A stretch of DNA of 58,405 bases from Clarireedia homoeocarpa (lineage: Eukaryota > Ascomycota > Leotiomycetes > Helotiales > Rutstroemiaceae). Location: positions 46,788 through 105,192 of the forward strand of contig LNKV01000107.1 in NCBI GenBank assembly GCA_001465935.1. Reading direction: 5' to 3'. Within the stretch, counting starts at the first letter, position 1; each line of letters opens with the position of its first letter. The translations under genes were made by a program, and so were the position numbers. Shown one piece after another: positions 37,256-50,000 of the stretch. Under the pieces are notes generated by a model. That model was not told the origin of the DNA and did not search any database. It saw nothing but the letters and a program-made list of their open reading frames with translations.

Positions 37256-38680
37256 ATGAGTCGAAGACCAGGCCAAAGCGTCACACCAGTCATGGCGCGG
37301 AAGTTTGGGCGCCAATTCCAGCACCAATCAGTCAGCCTCAATTATCATAAGCTGGGGAAAGTCAACATTGACTGTAAATTCCGGCAATCCAAAACACGCT
37401 GGGGCATCTACGGAAAGGATCAATGGCCAACCGGAATCATCTACATCGATCTCATATTTGACCAACCCAACGATTGTAGGCTCTCGAGCGCTACAGTTTT
37501 GGTGACGCTAGAAGAAGACCATTCAAATACTTCTGAGAATGATGACAGGCTTACTAAAACTGACACTGCGTCGAACTTGGTTCAGATAATTGATCGCTAT
37601 GGGCCCAAACACCTCAGAGGACCGGAGAAGGTCACAAACGTCAAAAAGACTTTGAAAGGCACGCCAAATGTTAATATTCTGGGCAACGGTGCCGGTGGGC
37701 TTGGTATGGATATCGAAAAGACCTGCACTTACGCTAGCAGGTGGACCTTCAATGGGACGTTAGTGCCAGAACTACCTGGTAAAGGGAAACGTCAGAAGGA
37801 TACCAGAGGAATGGTGTACAAATCCGTCAAGTGGGAGCTGAGCGAAAATGACATTGCGACTCAGAGTGTGCATAGCAACGTTATCCACACAGGCTTTGCA
37901 TTTCAACATGAAGGAAAGCCTTGTTATCTACGTGTAGAAATTGACGGGAAACTACAGAGAACTAGGGACCGCTTTAAGCAGAAGCTTCTCAAATTTCCGC
38001 CAGCGCTTCAAAAACATCAGGGCTCAATTTTGACCACGATTGATCCAGGCCAGAGTAAGAAGTGCACTGAGCGTTTTGATGCTGTTGTCGATGGGCTGGA
38101 AAAAGCCATGGAGTATGAGAATTACACCGAAATTCCCCCCACCGTTCCTGATACTTTGCCTGCTATCTTTCATGAAGAGCAACATCCCAATGTCAATACG
38201 TCTAACGGACAATCGATCATCACTCAAACTACTACACAAACCAACTTCCTACAAGGTGCACGAACATTCAACCAGAACAAGCCCCAGCGCCGCATCAATC
38301 AGAGTCAACCCCAACCATACATAGACGCATTGACCACAGTCTCTGACCCCTTACTCGAAAGCCTCGCACGAGCAATAGATCCCATCCCCAGACCTGATTT
38401 TCAACAGCGTATCCACGAATACGCGCCTTCAACGGCCAATTCCGAGCAATCCGGACAGACAACTTTGGTTGGGCAGCAGAGCGCGCCACTTGAGGATGCA
38501 GCTGAAGTCTCAAGTAAGGAAATACAAATGCACAAAAACGAAGGAGAAGCAGCAGAGGAAGTATTTCGCAGGCTTGCACAGAACCCGGCATTTTTGATCT
38601 TCATTCGGTTTTTCGTGAGCTTTTTGGATTTGTTTGGACGGAATCTGGGGGATGGTAAGGCGGTGGAGAAAGAGAGATGA
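37256..38680 (+). CDS. Conserved filamentous-ascomycete protein of unknown function
   Basis: An intronless 474-codon frame. The ATG at 37256 has A at -3 (TACCATGAG). Residues about 25-85 form a likely beta-rich start (LNYHKLGKVNIDCKFRQSKT, RWGIYGKDQWPTG, IIYIDLIFDQP, SSATVLVTLEED). Further on come GNGAGGLGM, SRWTFNG, YKSVKWELSENDI and SNVIHTGFAFQHEG, then YLRVEIDGKL. The last third is polar and probably disordered, and the C-terminus has a hydrophobic segment (FLIFIRFFVSFLDLF) that could be a tail anchor or amphipathic helix. I recall the N-terminal two thirds as widespread in Leotiomycetes and Sordariomycetes, without a named domain. No catalytic motif is visible. It diverges from the large helical-protein gene. 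Frame and codon use look intact. Confidence 0.8.
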   Translation: MSRRPGQSVTPVMARKFGRQFQHQSVSLNYHKLGKVNIDCKFRQSKTRWGIYGKDQWPTGIIYIDLIFDQPNDCRLSSATVLVTLEEDHSNTSENDDRLTKTDTASNLVQIIDRYGPKHLRGPEKVTNVKKTLKGTPNVNILGNGAGGLGMDIEKTCTYASRWTFNGTLVPELPGKGKRQKDTRGMVYKSVKWELSENDIATQSVHSNVIHTGFAFQHEGKPCYLRVEIDGKLQRTRDRFKQKLLKFPPALQKHQGSILTTIDPGQSKKCTERFDAVVDGLEKAMEYENYTEIPPTVPDTLPAIFHEEQHPNVNTSNGQSIITQTTTQTNFLQGARTFNQNKPQRRINQSQPQPYIDALTTVSDPLLESLARAIDPIPRPDFQQRIHEYAPSTANSEQSGQTTLVGQQSAPLEDAAEVSSKEIQMHKNEGEAAEEVFRRLAQNPAFLIFIRFFVSFLDLFGRNLGDGKAVEKER

Positions 38681-39959
38681 GAATACAAAGACCGGTAAAA
38701 GATTACCAATGAGAAACTGTCCTTAATTCCAATTCACGTCTTCCCTTTTCAGCTATGATAAAATATATTCGTGTATTCTTTCACTGTACGTTCCAATTTC
38801 CCCAACGAGAATAAGAGTAACCAACGCAAAGCAGTTGCACAACACAAACCACGGGATTAGTCTTGTCTAAATGAGCTCCTTGATCTCATTACTCAAGAAA
38901 AAGGCTTTCAACTGATTCTTAACCAATTTTTGTGACGACTGCACCTAAGTCGTACACGTAGCTATTACATTAGCCATTGCATTTAGCCAGCATGGATGCC
39001 GCTTCGTCAAGGGTATCGCTAAGTATAGCCCTGGGAGAATTTGGTTATATAAAGCCCTTCTTCTTGTATATAGCTTAGTTCTGTAGTTCAATATTCTAAG
39101 GTCATTCAGTACTTTTATTAGTGGTCTCGCCACACTAATTCTAAAATAAACAATATCCATTAAAACCCCGATCTATATTTCCTGACGGTTAACAGACTTA
39201 TACCAAAGTGTGAATTCAACCTCTTACCACTCTCAAGGTGATAACTACTGGACAAGAGAGGTTTGTTCGCTTTGTTGGTTAGTGGAAAGAGATAGGATGC
39301 CTTATAGTTGTGCTAAGATAAGCGTCGTAGCATGAAGACCTTCGTGTGGATTCGATGGCAATATATTGTAACTGCAATGCTAGCTCATCAGCTGATAGCA
39401 CCTGTCTACTAGCAGCTGGTCCCTGGAACGATTTCCAAAATCGCAGTCGTAGGCACGCCATTGGAAGCCGAATAACGGTCATGCAACGACAAACAAGGAG
39501 GTAGCTTTCCAGCGGTGATGGCCGTCGGGTTGAGAGCTTTGATTATGTTTAACATGTTGTTGTGATTTAGATGTCAGCAAGGTAAACTATCACTCTGTAG
39601 AGGTGGTGAGGGTTATAGAAAAAAGCCTATATGATATCGACGGTAAGCAGTAGTATAGTGTAGAGCTGATAAACGACAGAAAGCAGAGCTGAAATCAGGT
39701 AACTCTCCACTTGCCACTTGTATACTAATGGTGGAGGGCACGATATCCAGTACAGCCGACCCATACTGCCAGGGGGTTCTATCTCCCCCGTTGTAGGAAG
39801 AACCAACATATCCAACCAATGATCAAAGCAGATGTTTATACTAGCATAACTAGGAGACCTTCGGTGAAGGTCGGAGCAATGTCCTTGCCTGCTCATGAAT
39901 AGCGCCTTGGTAGCGAATCCGTGCCGTAACTCTCTTGTATTCCTACTAGGCCACATTTC
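38681..39959. other. Intergenic, no supported gene
   Basis: Several minus-strand frames of 60-100 codons overlap one another, have no ATG or family likeness, and are interrupted. AATAAG/ATAAAATA motifs near 38757 and 38810 could serve 3' end formation of the upstream gene. Nothing else is recognised. Confidence 0.5.
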
Positions 39960-40130
39960 ATGCCTCATTGGCATATCGTATACGATATTTACCCTGGTAG
40001 ACAAATGAACTTCTTCACAGCGCACATCACTTCTCAAAATTTCAATCGCTATCAAGACAGACCGCAACCTTGTTTCGGTAAATGCCAGGTATATACCAAA
40101 GGAGCATGTAGCTTTGTTTAAGTTCGATGG
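39960..40130 (-). pseudogene. Possible relic of a cytochrome P450 3' end
   Basis: On the minus strand, from about 40125, one frame reads NLNKATCSFG, then IYLAFTETRLRSVLIAIEIL, then TRVNIVYDMPMRHEM. The order C-x-x-G-x-x-LA-x-x-E-x-RL is like the heme-loop Cys and following helix of fungal P450s (usually C-x-G-x-x-LA-x-x-E-x-RL). Here one extra residue sits after Cys, and the FxxGxR part before it is lost. Stops (TAG, TAA) lie just upstream, and no helix K ExxR or PERF motif is found in 40130-40440. So at best it is a decayed fragment, and chance similarity is possible. Confidence 0.3.
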
Positions 40131-40440
40131 ACGATTTGTTATTTACTAAAGAAGGTACTGATTGGCGATCGAAGTAGCAGTAATTCTCTTGCGCCGCATC
40201 TATGCAAATACAGATATGTATGGCTACTTAGGTATGGGTTGGAAATAGAGCAATAAAATGCGAGACGGGTGGCTGTGCAACAATAAAATCTTCAAGAGGG
40301 TATGGACTTCTCTGGTTGGATCTGCAAGTGCCTCCTTCAAGAAGGCCGGGTTGTCAGGAAATGCTTATGTAATAATTCTGCACTGGCAGTATTTAATAGG
40401 TTTCTCGGATCGCTCGGACATTATACCACTTCTAGAATAA
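40131..40440. other. Right edge of gene island
   Basis: Normal composition up to about 40440, then an abrupt change to AT-rich sequence. A 60-codon plus-strand frame at 40258-40440 has no recognised feature. If the P450 relic is real, further remains could lie here, but I could not read any. Confidence 0.5.
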
Positions 40441-40538
40441 TTATCACAATCAATTACTAATATTCTCTACTAAAATCAATATTAAAATTATTTACAAAAT
40501 CGCTTCTATTTTACTTAAATAAAGTTATAATCTTAACA
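40441..40538 (+). repeat. Probable 3' part of the 5' LTR of copia-like element C
   Basis: AT-rich sequence ending ATCTTAACA, an LTR-like end (CA), directly followed by a probable primer-binding site. The beginning of the LTR could not be located; it may be cut at the gene-island border. Confidence 0.45.
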
Positions 40539-43076
40539 GGTTATAAGCCTGGTATCAAACTAGGTTAGCGACAAAGTAATAATTTTATTTACTTTAGTAT
40601 AACTCGATAAGAGTAATAATAATAGCTCTAAGGTTATTTATAATAGTAATAATTATTTTATATAAGTTTAATTATATATATCGGCCTTGATTAGTAAGAG
40701 ATATCTAGAAATTACTTAAGGAATAGAGTAAATACTAGCTATACTAAATAATTAATAAGTAATATTATAGAACTTCTATATAAATAATTAAATTAAGTAG
40801 GCTCAAGCTATTAATATTATAAGTTTAAATATTAACAAAATACAAAGATTAAGACTTATACTATTTATTCAAGCTTTTAATTTAATAGATATATAGAATA
40901 AACTTTAAAGAGATAATCTTAGAAATAATTATATTTTTATTAATTAAATTCGGAGATAATTTATCAATCTAACTTTTAATCTAAAAACTATAAAACTTTA
41001 TTAATTTATTAATAAGCTTCTTTTAATATAATCTTAAATAAAGATAAATATAAAGGCGATTATAGATATAAAGATATTATTATAAATATATATTAAAATT
41101 CTATAAACTATAAGCTAATAAATATCTAAGATATTTACTTTGAATTCTAAATTAAAATTTGAAATAGTAATTATAGTTTTATAGATAAATAAGACTATCG
41201 ATTTAGTAAAAAATATAAATATTATTAATATAGTTTAAAAGATAGTATATAAAGAAGGATATAAAAATAGAGATTATAGTAAAAGCTAAAGATTAAAAAG
41301 AAAATTAAAAAGTAGAATAAGTAAATTATATAATTTAAATAGATATAAAAAAGTAAGTTCAAGTTTTATAAATCGAAATCGTAATCGGAATAATAATAGT
41401 AAAGAGAAAGAAAAAAATAAAGAAAATTTAATTCGGTATTAATAGTATAATAAAGAAGGATATTATTAATTAAACTATTATTCTTATTTAAAAGTTTAGA
41501 AAAAAAGTCAAAGTAATTATAAAAAGTTATTAGAAAGTATAAAAGTTATTATAGTTAAAGAAGAATATTATAATTTAAAATACCTTATAAAGTATATAAA
41601 TACTATAATTATAAATCTAGAATAAATCTTTAATTTAAATATATTAAAGTACTTCTTAAGTATTTTAAATAACTTCTAATAATTAAAGAGATAAATTGAA
41701 CTTTATAAAATATAATTAACTAATAGTTTTTATAACTAAATTAAAAAGATAAGTTAAATTATATTTAACTATATTATATTAAATAATATCTAATATATTC
41801 TAAGTTTCAAAAGTACTTAATTACTTTTAATAAAGTAACTTATATTAAAAGAAAGATATAAAATCGTATTTAAGAAATAAAAAGTAAAATTATAATTTAA
41901 TAAAGAATTAAAGTTTATAATAACTTTTTAATATAGAGTATATAATATATTATCTTTAGTAAACTTAAATTATATTAAAGAAAATATATAGAACTTACTT
42001 TAAAATATTAGTAATTTTATCTTATAATATTGATATTTAGAATATTCGAGTATTAAAATTCTAAATATAATCGAAAAGTATATAATTAGTATAAGTATTA
42101 GTAGAAATATTATTAAAGAAAAAGAAGTATATAAAGTATATTTAGTAAATAAAATAAAAGAAAAGATAAATAAATAAATATAAAGTCGATTAGATATAAA
42201 ACTATATCGACTATATATAAATATCTCTAAAAAGATTATTATTTCTATTAATAGTTTTAATTATTTCTTTAAAATTATCGATAATATAATATAGTTTATT
42301 TAGTTTAAACTAACTATTAATAAAAGTTTAATAGAACTAATATCTATATTAATATAATTAATTAAAGAAATTAAAAAAAAATAAACTTAAAGATTATAAT
42401 AATAAGAGCTAATAATAGTAAAAGAGAATTTAATATAAACTTCTAAAATAAAATCAAATCTCGAAATATAAAATTCGAACTATCGTTATTATATAAATAT
42501 ATAATAAATAAAATAATTAAGAGATCTATATAAGAGATTATATATATATTAAAGAATATATTATTCGAAACTAGATTTCTATAAAATTATTAGAAGTTTA
42601 TAATATAATATATAATATAGTTTAAAAATCGTATACTTATAATAATATTATCTTTTAAAGTAATAAAAGCGATAAATCTTTATAAAGTATATATAAGTTA
42701 TTCCTTTAATTTAATAAAGTTAAAAGTGTTTAAATATAAAGTATTTATTTTAAAGTATAAAGATAAATATCTAACTAAGTTTAAACTAAAGATTATATTA
42801 GAAAAGTATATTATAATTAATATAAAAGGTTTATAAATTTATAAACTATAGAATATATTAACTAGTAAGTTAGAAGAGTATATTGATATTAATTTTAATA
42901 AATATAACTATTTATTTCTCGATAATAATAATAATAAGATTTAAAAGATTTAGAAGAATCTAAGAACTTATAGATATAATATTATAAATACTCTAATATA
43001 AATATTAAAGACAAATACTCTAATATAAATATTAGAGGTTAAAGGTTTAATAGAAATAAAAAAAGTCTTTAATAAT
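40539..43076 (+). mobile_element. Copia-like element C, 5' part (gag, protease and integrase relics)
   Basis: The plus strand after the primer-binding site holds gag remains. Near 41435 a degraded zinc knuckle is visible: former Cys positions now read Y or stop around YNKEGYY. From about 42720 one frame shows the copia integrase C-terminal signature (LKVF, then FILKYKDK...LTKF, then NKYNYLF) with stops at former Gln/Trp codons. This block is typical of Ty1/copia, not Gypsy. The element is cut at 43077 by the LTR of element E. I could not find its reverse transcriptase on the other side of E. Confidence 0.65.
40550..40564 (+). promoter_or_regulatory. Probable tRNA primer-binding site of element C
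   Basis: TGGTATCAAACTAGG, 12 bp after the LTR-like end at 40538. It resembles the TGGTATCAGA-type primer-binding site complementary to the 3' end of initiator Met tRNA that is known from copia elements. The CAA in place of CAG fits a RIP change. Confidence 0.5.
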
Positions 43077-43440
43077 TATCACGATTTAAATAATAACTAG
43101 ATATATAATAGTAAATAAAGATATAATTAATTAATCCCCCCCCTCTTTTTAAGATTCTTAATCTTATTTATAAAGATTAATAAGAATCTTAAATTAAAGA
43201 GAGTAGTTCTATCTAATTCTATAATTTATAAAGGAAATATAAATAAAGATTATAATATATTAATAAAAGTTTTAAGTAGTATACTAAGATTATCGATCTT
43301 TAATAATATTATAATATAGATTATAAACCTCAACTTTATAACTTTAAAAATTAGTTTATAAAAACTAATTATATATATACTCGATCAAGTAATTAGTTCT
43401 ATTTTATAATTATATATATTATATAGATCTTTCTATAATA
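43077..43440 (-). repeat. LTR of element E (3' LTR in element sense)
   Basis: Aligns over its whole length with 52242-52601 and with the reverse complement of 58109-58405. It starts TATCACGATTT and ends GATCTTTCTATAATA. It contains a C-rich run (CCCCCCCCTCTTTTT) at about 43136. Confidence 0.85.
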
Positions 43441-46400
43441 TACCTCTTAGCTCTAATATTAAATTATAAAGAATAAGGAAAATTTCAAATAAATAAAATA
43501 TTAAATATATTTATAATTAACTTTTATAGCTTATTTATTTAAAGTTATATTATAGTTATTGTTTAAAGTATTTTAAATAATAAATATAAATAATTATAAT
43601 ATTTACTTCTTTTATATTATTTCTAATTATATAATTTCTTATTAATTTAATAATCAAAGTTTATTTTTATATAAGTTTAGAGAATAAATAAATAAATAAT
43701 CCTATTAGTTTATATTAAATAGATTATATATTATTTATTAGAATTAATAATCTTTTTAAATAATTATTTAATAATAGAGTATTTCGAAATTCTAATTAAT
43801 ATTAACTAGTTAAAGTATAGTTGATTTAGTAAATATTTATTTTAATTAGATTAGATTACTTTAAATAATTATTTTTATTATTATTACTTTAATTAAATAT
43901 AGTCGTTAATAAATTTCTATAATAATAAAGTTTAAAGTAATTATTTTAAAATATATATATTTAAATTACTTCCTCTTATTTATATTATATAATAGTAATA
44001 TCAATAATAATAATAATATTTTCTATTTATTTTTCTTATAACTTATACTTTTTATTTTATTTTACTTTCTAATTTTTATTATATCTAAATATAATTATAC
44101 TTTATTAGATAAATAAAGTAATAATAAAGATAAATATAATAATTTCTATTAAGTTAGTTATAAACTTCGTTATAATTATATTTATAAAATAATAATTATA
44201 GTTAATTAATTATATATTTAATAAACTGTTTATTAAACTTATTAATAATATAATAATATATAATCTTTTTTTTTTTTTAAATTAAAATAAGTAGTAAATT
44301 CGATTTTTTCAACTTTAATCTTTATATTCCTAATTATAGAAATTAAATATCTTTGATTAAAAATAATATTATTATTATAGATATTATTTATTTTTTATTA
44401 TTAATAAGTTTCGAATTTTTTTTACTTTTTAATTTTCTTATTCTCTAGTTATTAATTATTTTTATAATTGATTTTCAGATCTTATCTTTTTATATTTAGT
44501 TTATATAAATTACTCTTTCTAATCTTTATTTAAATAGAATTTCTATATATTCTTTAATTACTTTATATAAAGATTTTTTAAGTTTATTTTCTTTTTACTA
44601 ATCTTTTTTATTAAAAATAGTTTTTAACTTTTAGAAAGATAATTTTTTTTTTACTAGTTAAAATAAATAATCGTTTATTTTATTTTAGAGTTTATAATAT
44701 CTATTATTTTTATCTAATTTTTATAAATCTTTAATTGATATTTAAATATATAACTTTATTCTATTTTATATTCTTTATAAAATTCTATATTCTCGAGTTT
44801 ATAATTTTATTTAATTATAGATTTCTATTAATTTTTTTTAGATATTTATAGAATATACTATTTTTATTTATAAACTTTTACTACTAGATTTATAAACTAG
44901 ACTTAGTTTTAATAGATATTATAAATTAGATTATTTGATTTTATACTTTTAGAATTTATAAGCTTTTTATAATTCTATATTTAATATATATCTAATATAA
45001 TATTTAACTTCTTTTTTAATTTAATCTTAAACTCTATAATATAAAAGTCGAATAATTATTTCTCTATCTAATCTTTATATATCTTATAAAGAAGCTTTTA
45101 TAAAAGCTAATTAAATTAGTTTAACTAATAATTATTTTATTATTTTAATTAATATTTAGATTACTTTTTTATATAACTTATTAAAGTTATTTAATAAAAT
45201 TATTAAAACTTTTTAAAATTATATTTAGAATTATTATAACTTTTAGAATTATAGTAATTACTATTATATTCTTTACTTTAATTATATTTAAAATACTTTA
45301 TATAATTCTAATAAAGAGTATTATTATAATTATATAAATACTAGAAAGTTAAATTATTATTAAAGTTATTAAATAAAGAAATATTATTTTATTTTTAAAG
45401 TTTTAATATTAGTTACTAAGAAGTTATTAGTACTATTTAAATTAAAAAGTTTTAATAAAGTAAATTTCTTTTTATTATTTATAAGATTAATTTAATATCG
45501 AGTTTTTAAAATTTAAAAGATATAAGAAAGTTTTTTAAAATATTAATTAAAATATATAATTTAGAAAGTTATCTTATAAATTAGTTTTCTAATAAAGAGA
45601 ATAATAATTAGAAAGATAATAAAAATAAAAAGAATAAAGAGAATAATAAAAATAATAATAATAAAAATAATAATCTATTTATTTTATTTAGTTCTTATTA
45701 TACTCGCTTTTAAAGTCTAAATTAGATTAATTATTTTAATCTTTTTATTATTTTTCAAAGATCTTCTTATAATAGAATAATCTTTATACTTTATATTAAT
45801 ATAATTAATATTTTTCTAAGTAGTTTTTTTATTATTATTCTTATATATTATTTTAGATTATCTAGTTATTCTCAATCTATTCTCGAAGTAGTTTTATAAA
45901 CTTCTTATTATTTTATAATATTATCTTATATTATATTTTATAAGTCTTTAATATATATATAAAGTTTTAATATTCGAAGTAATTATTTCAGAGTTCTAGA
46001 TATTTATAATCTTCTAGATAGATATAAGTTTTTTATATAATAATATTTATATTAAAATATTAATTATTTAGTTTATTTTTAAAGTTCCTTTACTATCTTA
46101 AGTTCGTTAATAAATTATATTAAAACTTATATAATAATATTTAGAAAGTTAGTTATATTTAAGTTTTTAAAAAAGAAAGTTAAATAATTATTTTATATTA
46201 AAATAAAGTAGATATTAAATAATAGTAAGATAACTAAATAAAAGTATTTAAAGTATATTTAAATAATTTAAAAATAGTTAATTAAATATATATTAAACTT
46301 AATATCTTCTATATAAATATATAATAAATATTTAATATACTTTAAATAAATAGTTAAAAATATTATAAAGTCAATTTTATTTACTTTATTTTATATTTTA

Positions 46401-47027
46401 AGATTAAATTATTAGTAAGTTTTACTTTTAAATAGAACTAATAAATAAAAAAGTGATTTTCAAAAAATATTTTATAAAGTTTTAGTTATTATATTTAATT
46501 TCTCGATTTTCTCTTTTATATCTTATAAATTCAAGTAAATATAAAAGTATTTAAACTATTACTATATAAGATTCTTAATAAAATTATTAGTAAGTATATT
46601 TTTTATAAATAAATAAGTAATATTAAATAATTTCTTCGAATATTCTTATTTTAATTATATATTTTAAATATCGATATACTTGAATTTAATAAATATTCTC
46701 TTATTCTTATTTATAATTAATCTTATTATTTATATATTATTATAATAAATAGTAATTAGTTTAAATATAGTTAGTTCGAGTTCTTTTAATAATTTATTTA
46801 TTATTATAGTTTCTTTTATAATTCTTTCTATATTAAATAACTTAGTTTTAATTATAAATATTATTATAATATCTTATTTTAATATTTTCTAGACGATTAG
46901 TTTATTATATAATAATATTATATACTTTTAAGAAAATTATTTTATTTTATTATTATTAGTAAATAATATATCTAATATTATAAGTAGTTAGAATAAATAA
47001 TCTATATTATATTTAATAATAAAATAT

Positions 47028-47028
47028 N
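47028..47028. other. Single-N assembly join flanked by 69-bp direct repeats
   Basis: 46959-47027 and 47029-47097 are equal-length direct repeats that meet at the N. They differ at six positions, all transitions. See the finding on single-N joins. Confidence 0.9.
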
Positions 47029-50000
47029 GTAAATAATATATTTGATATTATAAGTAGTTAGAATAAGTAATTTATATTATATTCAATAATAAGATATTTT
47101 ATTCTTTATAAGTAACTAATATAGTAATCTACTACTTTTAAATAATCTTCTAATAGATTAGTAAGGAAGTAAGATAATTATAATATAATAAATACGATAT
47201 CTATATATAAAGTAATTATAATATATAGAATTAATCTAACTTTTTCTTAATATTCTTTAATTATTAATTTTATTATATTATCTTTATTCTTCTTAAATTT
47301 TATAATCGGAAATAGAATATTTATAAATTTATTATTAATAAAATTAAACTTTCTAGCGATCTTCTTAATATAAGTATTATAGATTAATTATAGTTTTTTT
47401 TAAGATTAGTTTCTAATAATCTGAATTTTTAGAAACTATTTTATATTATTTATTTTATATAGTTTATATATAAATTAGATCTTATTAATAATTCTTTTAG
47501 TTTTTTTAATATATTTCTTATTATAAATAATCTAAATATTATTTATAAAAAAGAGTATTAATACTTTATAATTCTTAATAATAAATATAGAAAGTTTATT
47601 TAAATATAACTTTATTTTTAATCTAACTAAGATTTTAATAAAATCTTTAAACTAAATTATTAGTAAGTTTTATAAATTATAAAGAGTATAATTAATAATT
47701 ATAATTATACTTTCTATTTTATAACTATTTAATAAATAATATATAACTAGTTTATTATTTAAGTTATATAATATATTTATAAAAATATTTACTATATCGA
47801 ACTATTTAATTTTAAAATTAAATTTAATTATTATAATTATAATAATATAAAAAGAATAAGAAGTAAATATTATAATATAAATTGATTTAATTATATTTTT
47901 TATTTATAAATCTCTTTTTATTATAAGTCGCGATCTATATTTTATAATATACTTATTTTAATTAGTTTTATATATAAAGATTTATTTTAAAGAAATTAGT
48001 TTAATTTTTATTAAACTTTTTAATATTTCCTTTTATATATTCTAAGCTCTAAGATTATTAATCTTTTTATTATAATTAGTTTTAAATACTAATCTTATTA
48101 AATATATATTTAAATCTTAATAGTATTTAAATAATTTAGTTATTTAGTTTTTATAGATTTTAGATAATTATAATAGTTCTATTATAAATTTCTTTAATTT
48201 AGTTATAATTATAATTATTACTATATTATAAAGTATTATAAATTTACTTTACTCTTTATTTCTATTTATATCTAATTAATTAAACTAGAATATATTATAG
48301 AAATTATTAAACTTCTTATTATTTCTTAAAAACAATTAAATAATAATTATTCTAATAAATATATTAATAATCTTTTTATTATATCTTAAATAAAGTCGCT
48401 TTTATTACTTAATATTATATATTAAGATTTAATTTAGTTAGTAAGAAAAAAAACTAATACCTTAATTATTTAGTTTTCTATTTATTTTTTTAATTAGAAC
48501 TTTAATTATAAATCTTAGTCTTTTAAATAAATAACTCTCTTTATTTAATAAATTAGTTAATTAAAAAGTTTCTATTTATATTAGAATAACTTTAATCTCT
48601 TTTTATTTCTATTACTAAATATTATTATATAAAGTATATATAAAATTATATAAAATATTTTTAATCTATAAAAATATAGATTTAGTAATATCTTCTTTTA
48701 AACTTTCTTTATATTTTTTATAAAGTATATTAATAATATTAATATAATTATAATTTATCTCACTTTTAAGTTTATTAACTTTTTTAGTTATTAATAAAAT
48801 AAATAATATAAACTTATTAGATACTTTATATTCTATTTATTTTCTTTCTTAACTTTATTTATTATTAATAAAAGTATTAATCTTTATACTCTAAACTTAG
48901 TTAATTGTAATTTTAATTTTAATATTAATTTAATCTTTAAATTGATTTTATAAATACTATATATTTAAACTACTATTATTTTTATTTAAATATAAACTAT
49001 TATCTGAAAGTTATAAATTACTAAAAAGACTTTATTTATTATTACTAGATTTATTTATCTCTAAGATTTCTTTATAGTATTTTTAATTATTAATACTTTA
49101 TAAAGTAATCTTTTTAATAACTATATTAAAATTATTTATATTATTACTTTCTAATATTAATCTATCTAGGTTTTTAGTAATTTTAAAATTAAAGATTCGA
49201 ATAATTTTATTTAAATACTCTTTTAAAATTACTTTCTAATTCTTATTAGCTTTAAAATAAATAATATTTTTATTAAACTAAATATTATAAGTAATAACAA
49301 TCTTATTAAACTTCGATATTTATATTTAATAAATTAGTAATTTAAATATATAATTTATTAAGTATTTTAAATAAACTCAAGGATTAATTTTATATTATTA
49401 TTTATTAATATTAATTTCTCGTTCTTTATTTAAAAGATAAGTTTAATAACTATAATAATATATATTATTCTAGTTTAAATATAGATTAGTAATAATTAAT
49501 ATTATTAGTATTAGATTATATTATCGGAAATACTATTTAAATTATAAATCTAGAATTTTATTTAGTATTTTAAAACTTCTTTATTATAATAGATTTATAT
49601 TATATAGATAAATTACTACTTATATAATTTCAGGTTATAACTTTAATAAGAGATTCGTTTAAGTTTATATTTTTATCGTTTTAATAATAATCTTCTAACT
49701 TATATACTCTATTATATTATTTGATTTATAAATATAAGTTAATAATAGTTTAATCTTAATTCCTTTTATAAATATTTATTATTTAAACTCTATATATCTA
49801 TTAATATTGATTATTAATCTATTATTATCTTATTTAATAATATAAATAAATAAATAATATTATTATTTTATTTATATTTTAAAATTAGTAATTATTTAAA
49901 ATACTTTATAATAAATCTTATTAATAAGTAGAATTCTAAAAATCTTATTATTATATAACTCTTTAATTAATAATAATTATAAGTATTTATTAAATAATAT

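Noticed and set aside
39627..40067. 146-codon minus-strand open frame as a gene
   Set aside because: It begins without ATG, and only its first 35 codons resemble anything (the possible P450 relic). The rest has no recognisable feature.
26821..40440. tRNA or rRNA genes in the gene island
   Set aside because: I looked for TTC-loop and anticodon-stem patterns and for rRNA-like blocks and found none that were convincing.
43136..43150. C-run plus CTCTTTTT as a telomere-like or promoter signal
   Set aside because: It is part of the LTR of element E and occurs in the same place in the second LTR copy (52299 onward).
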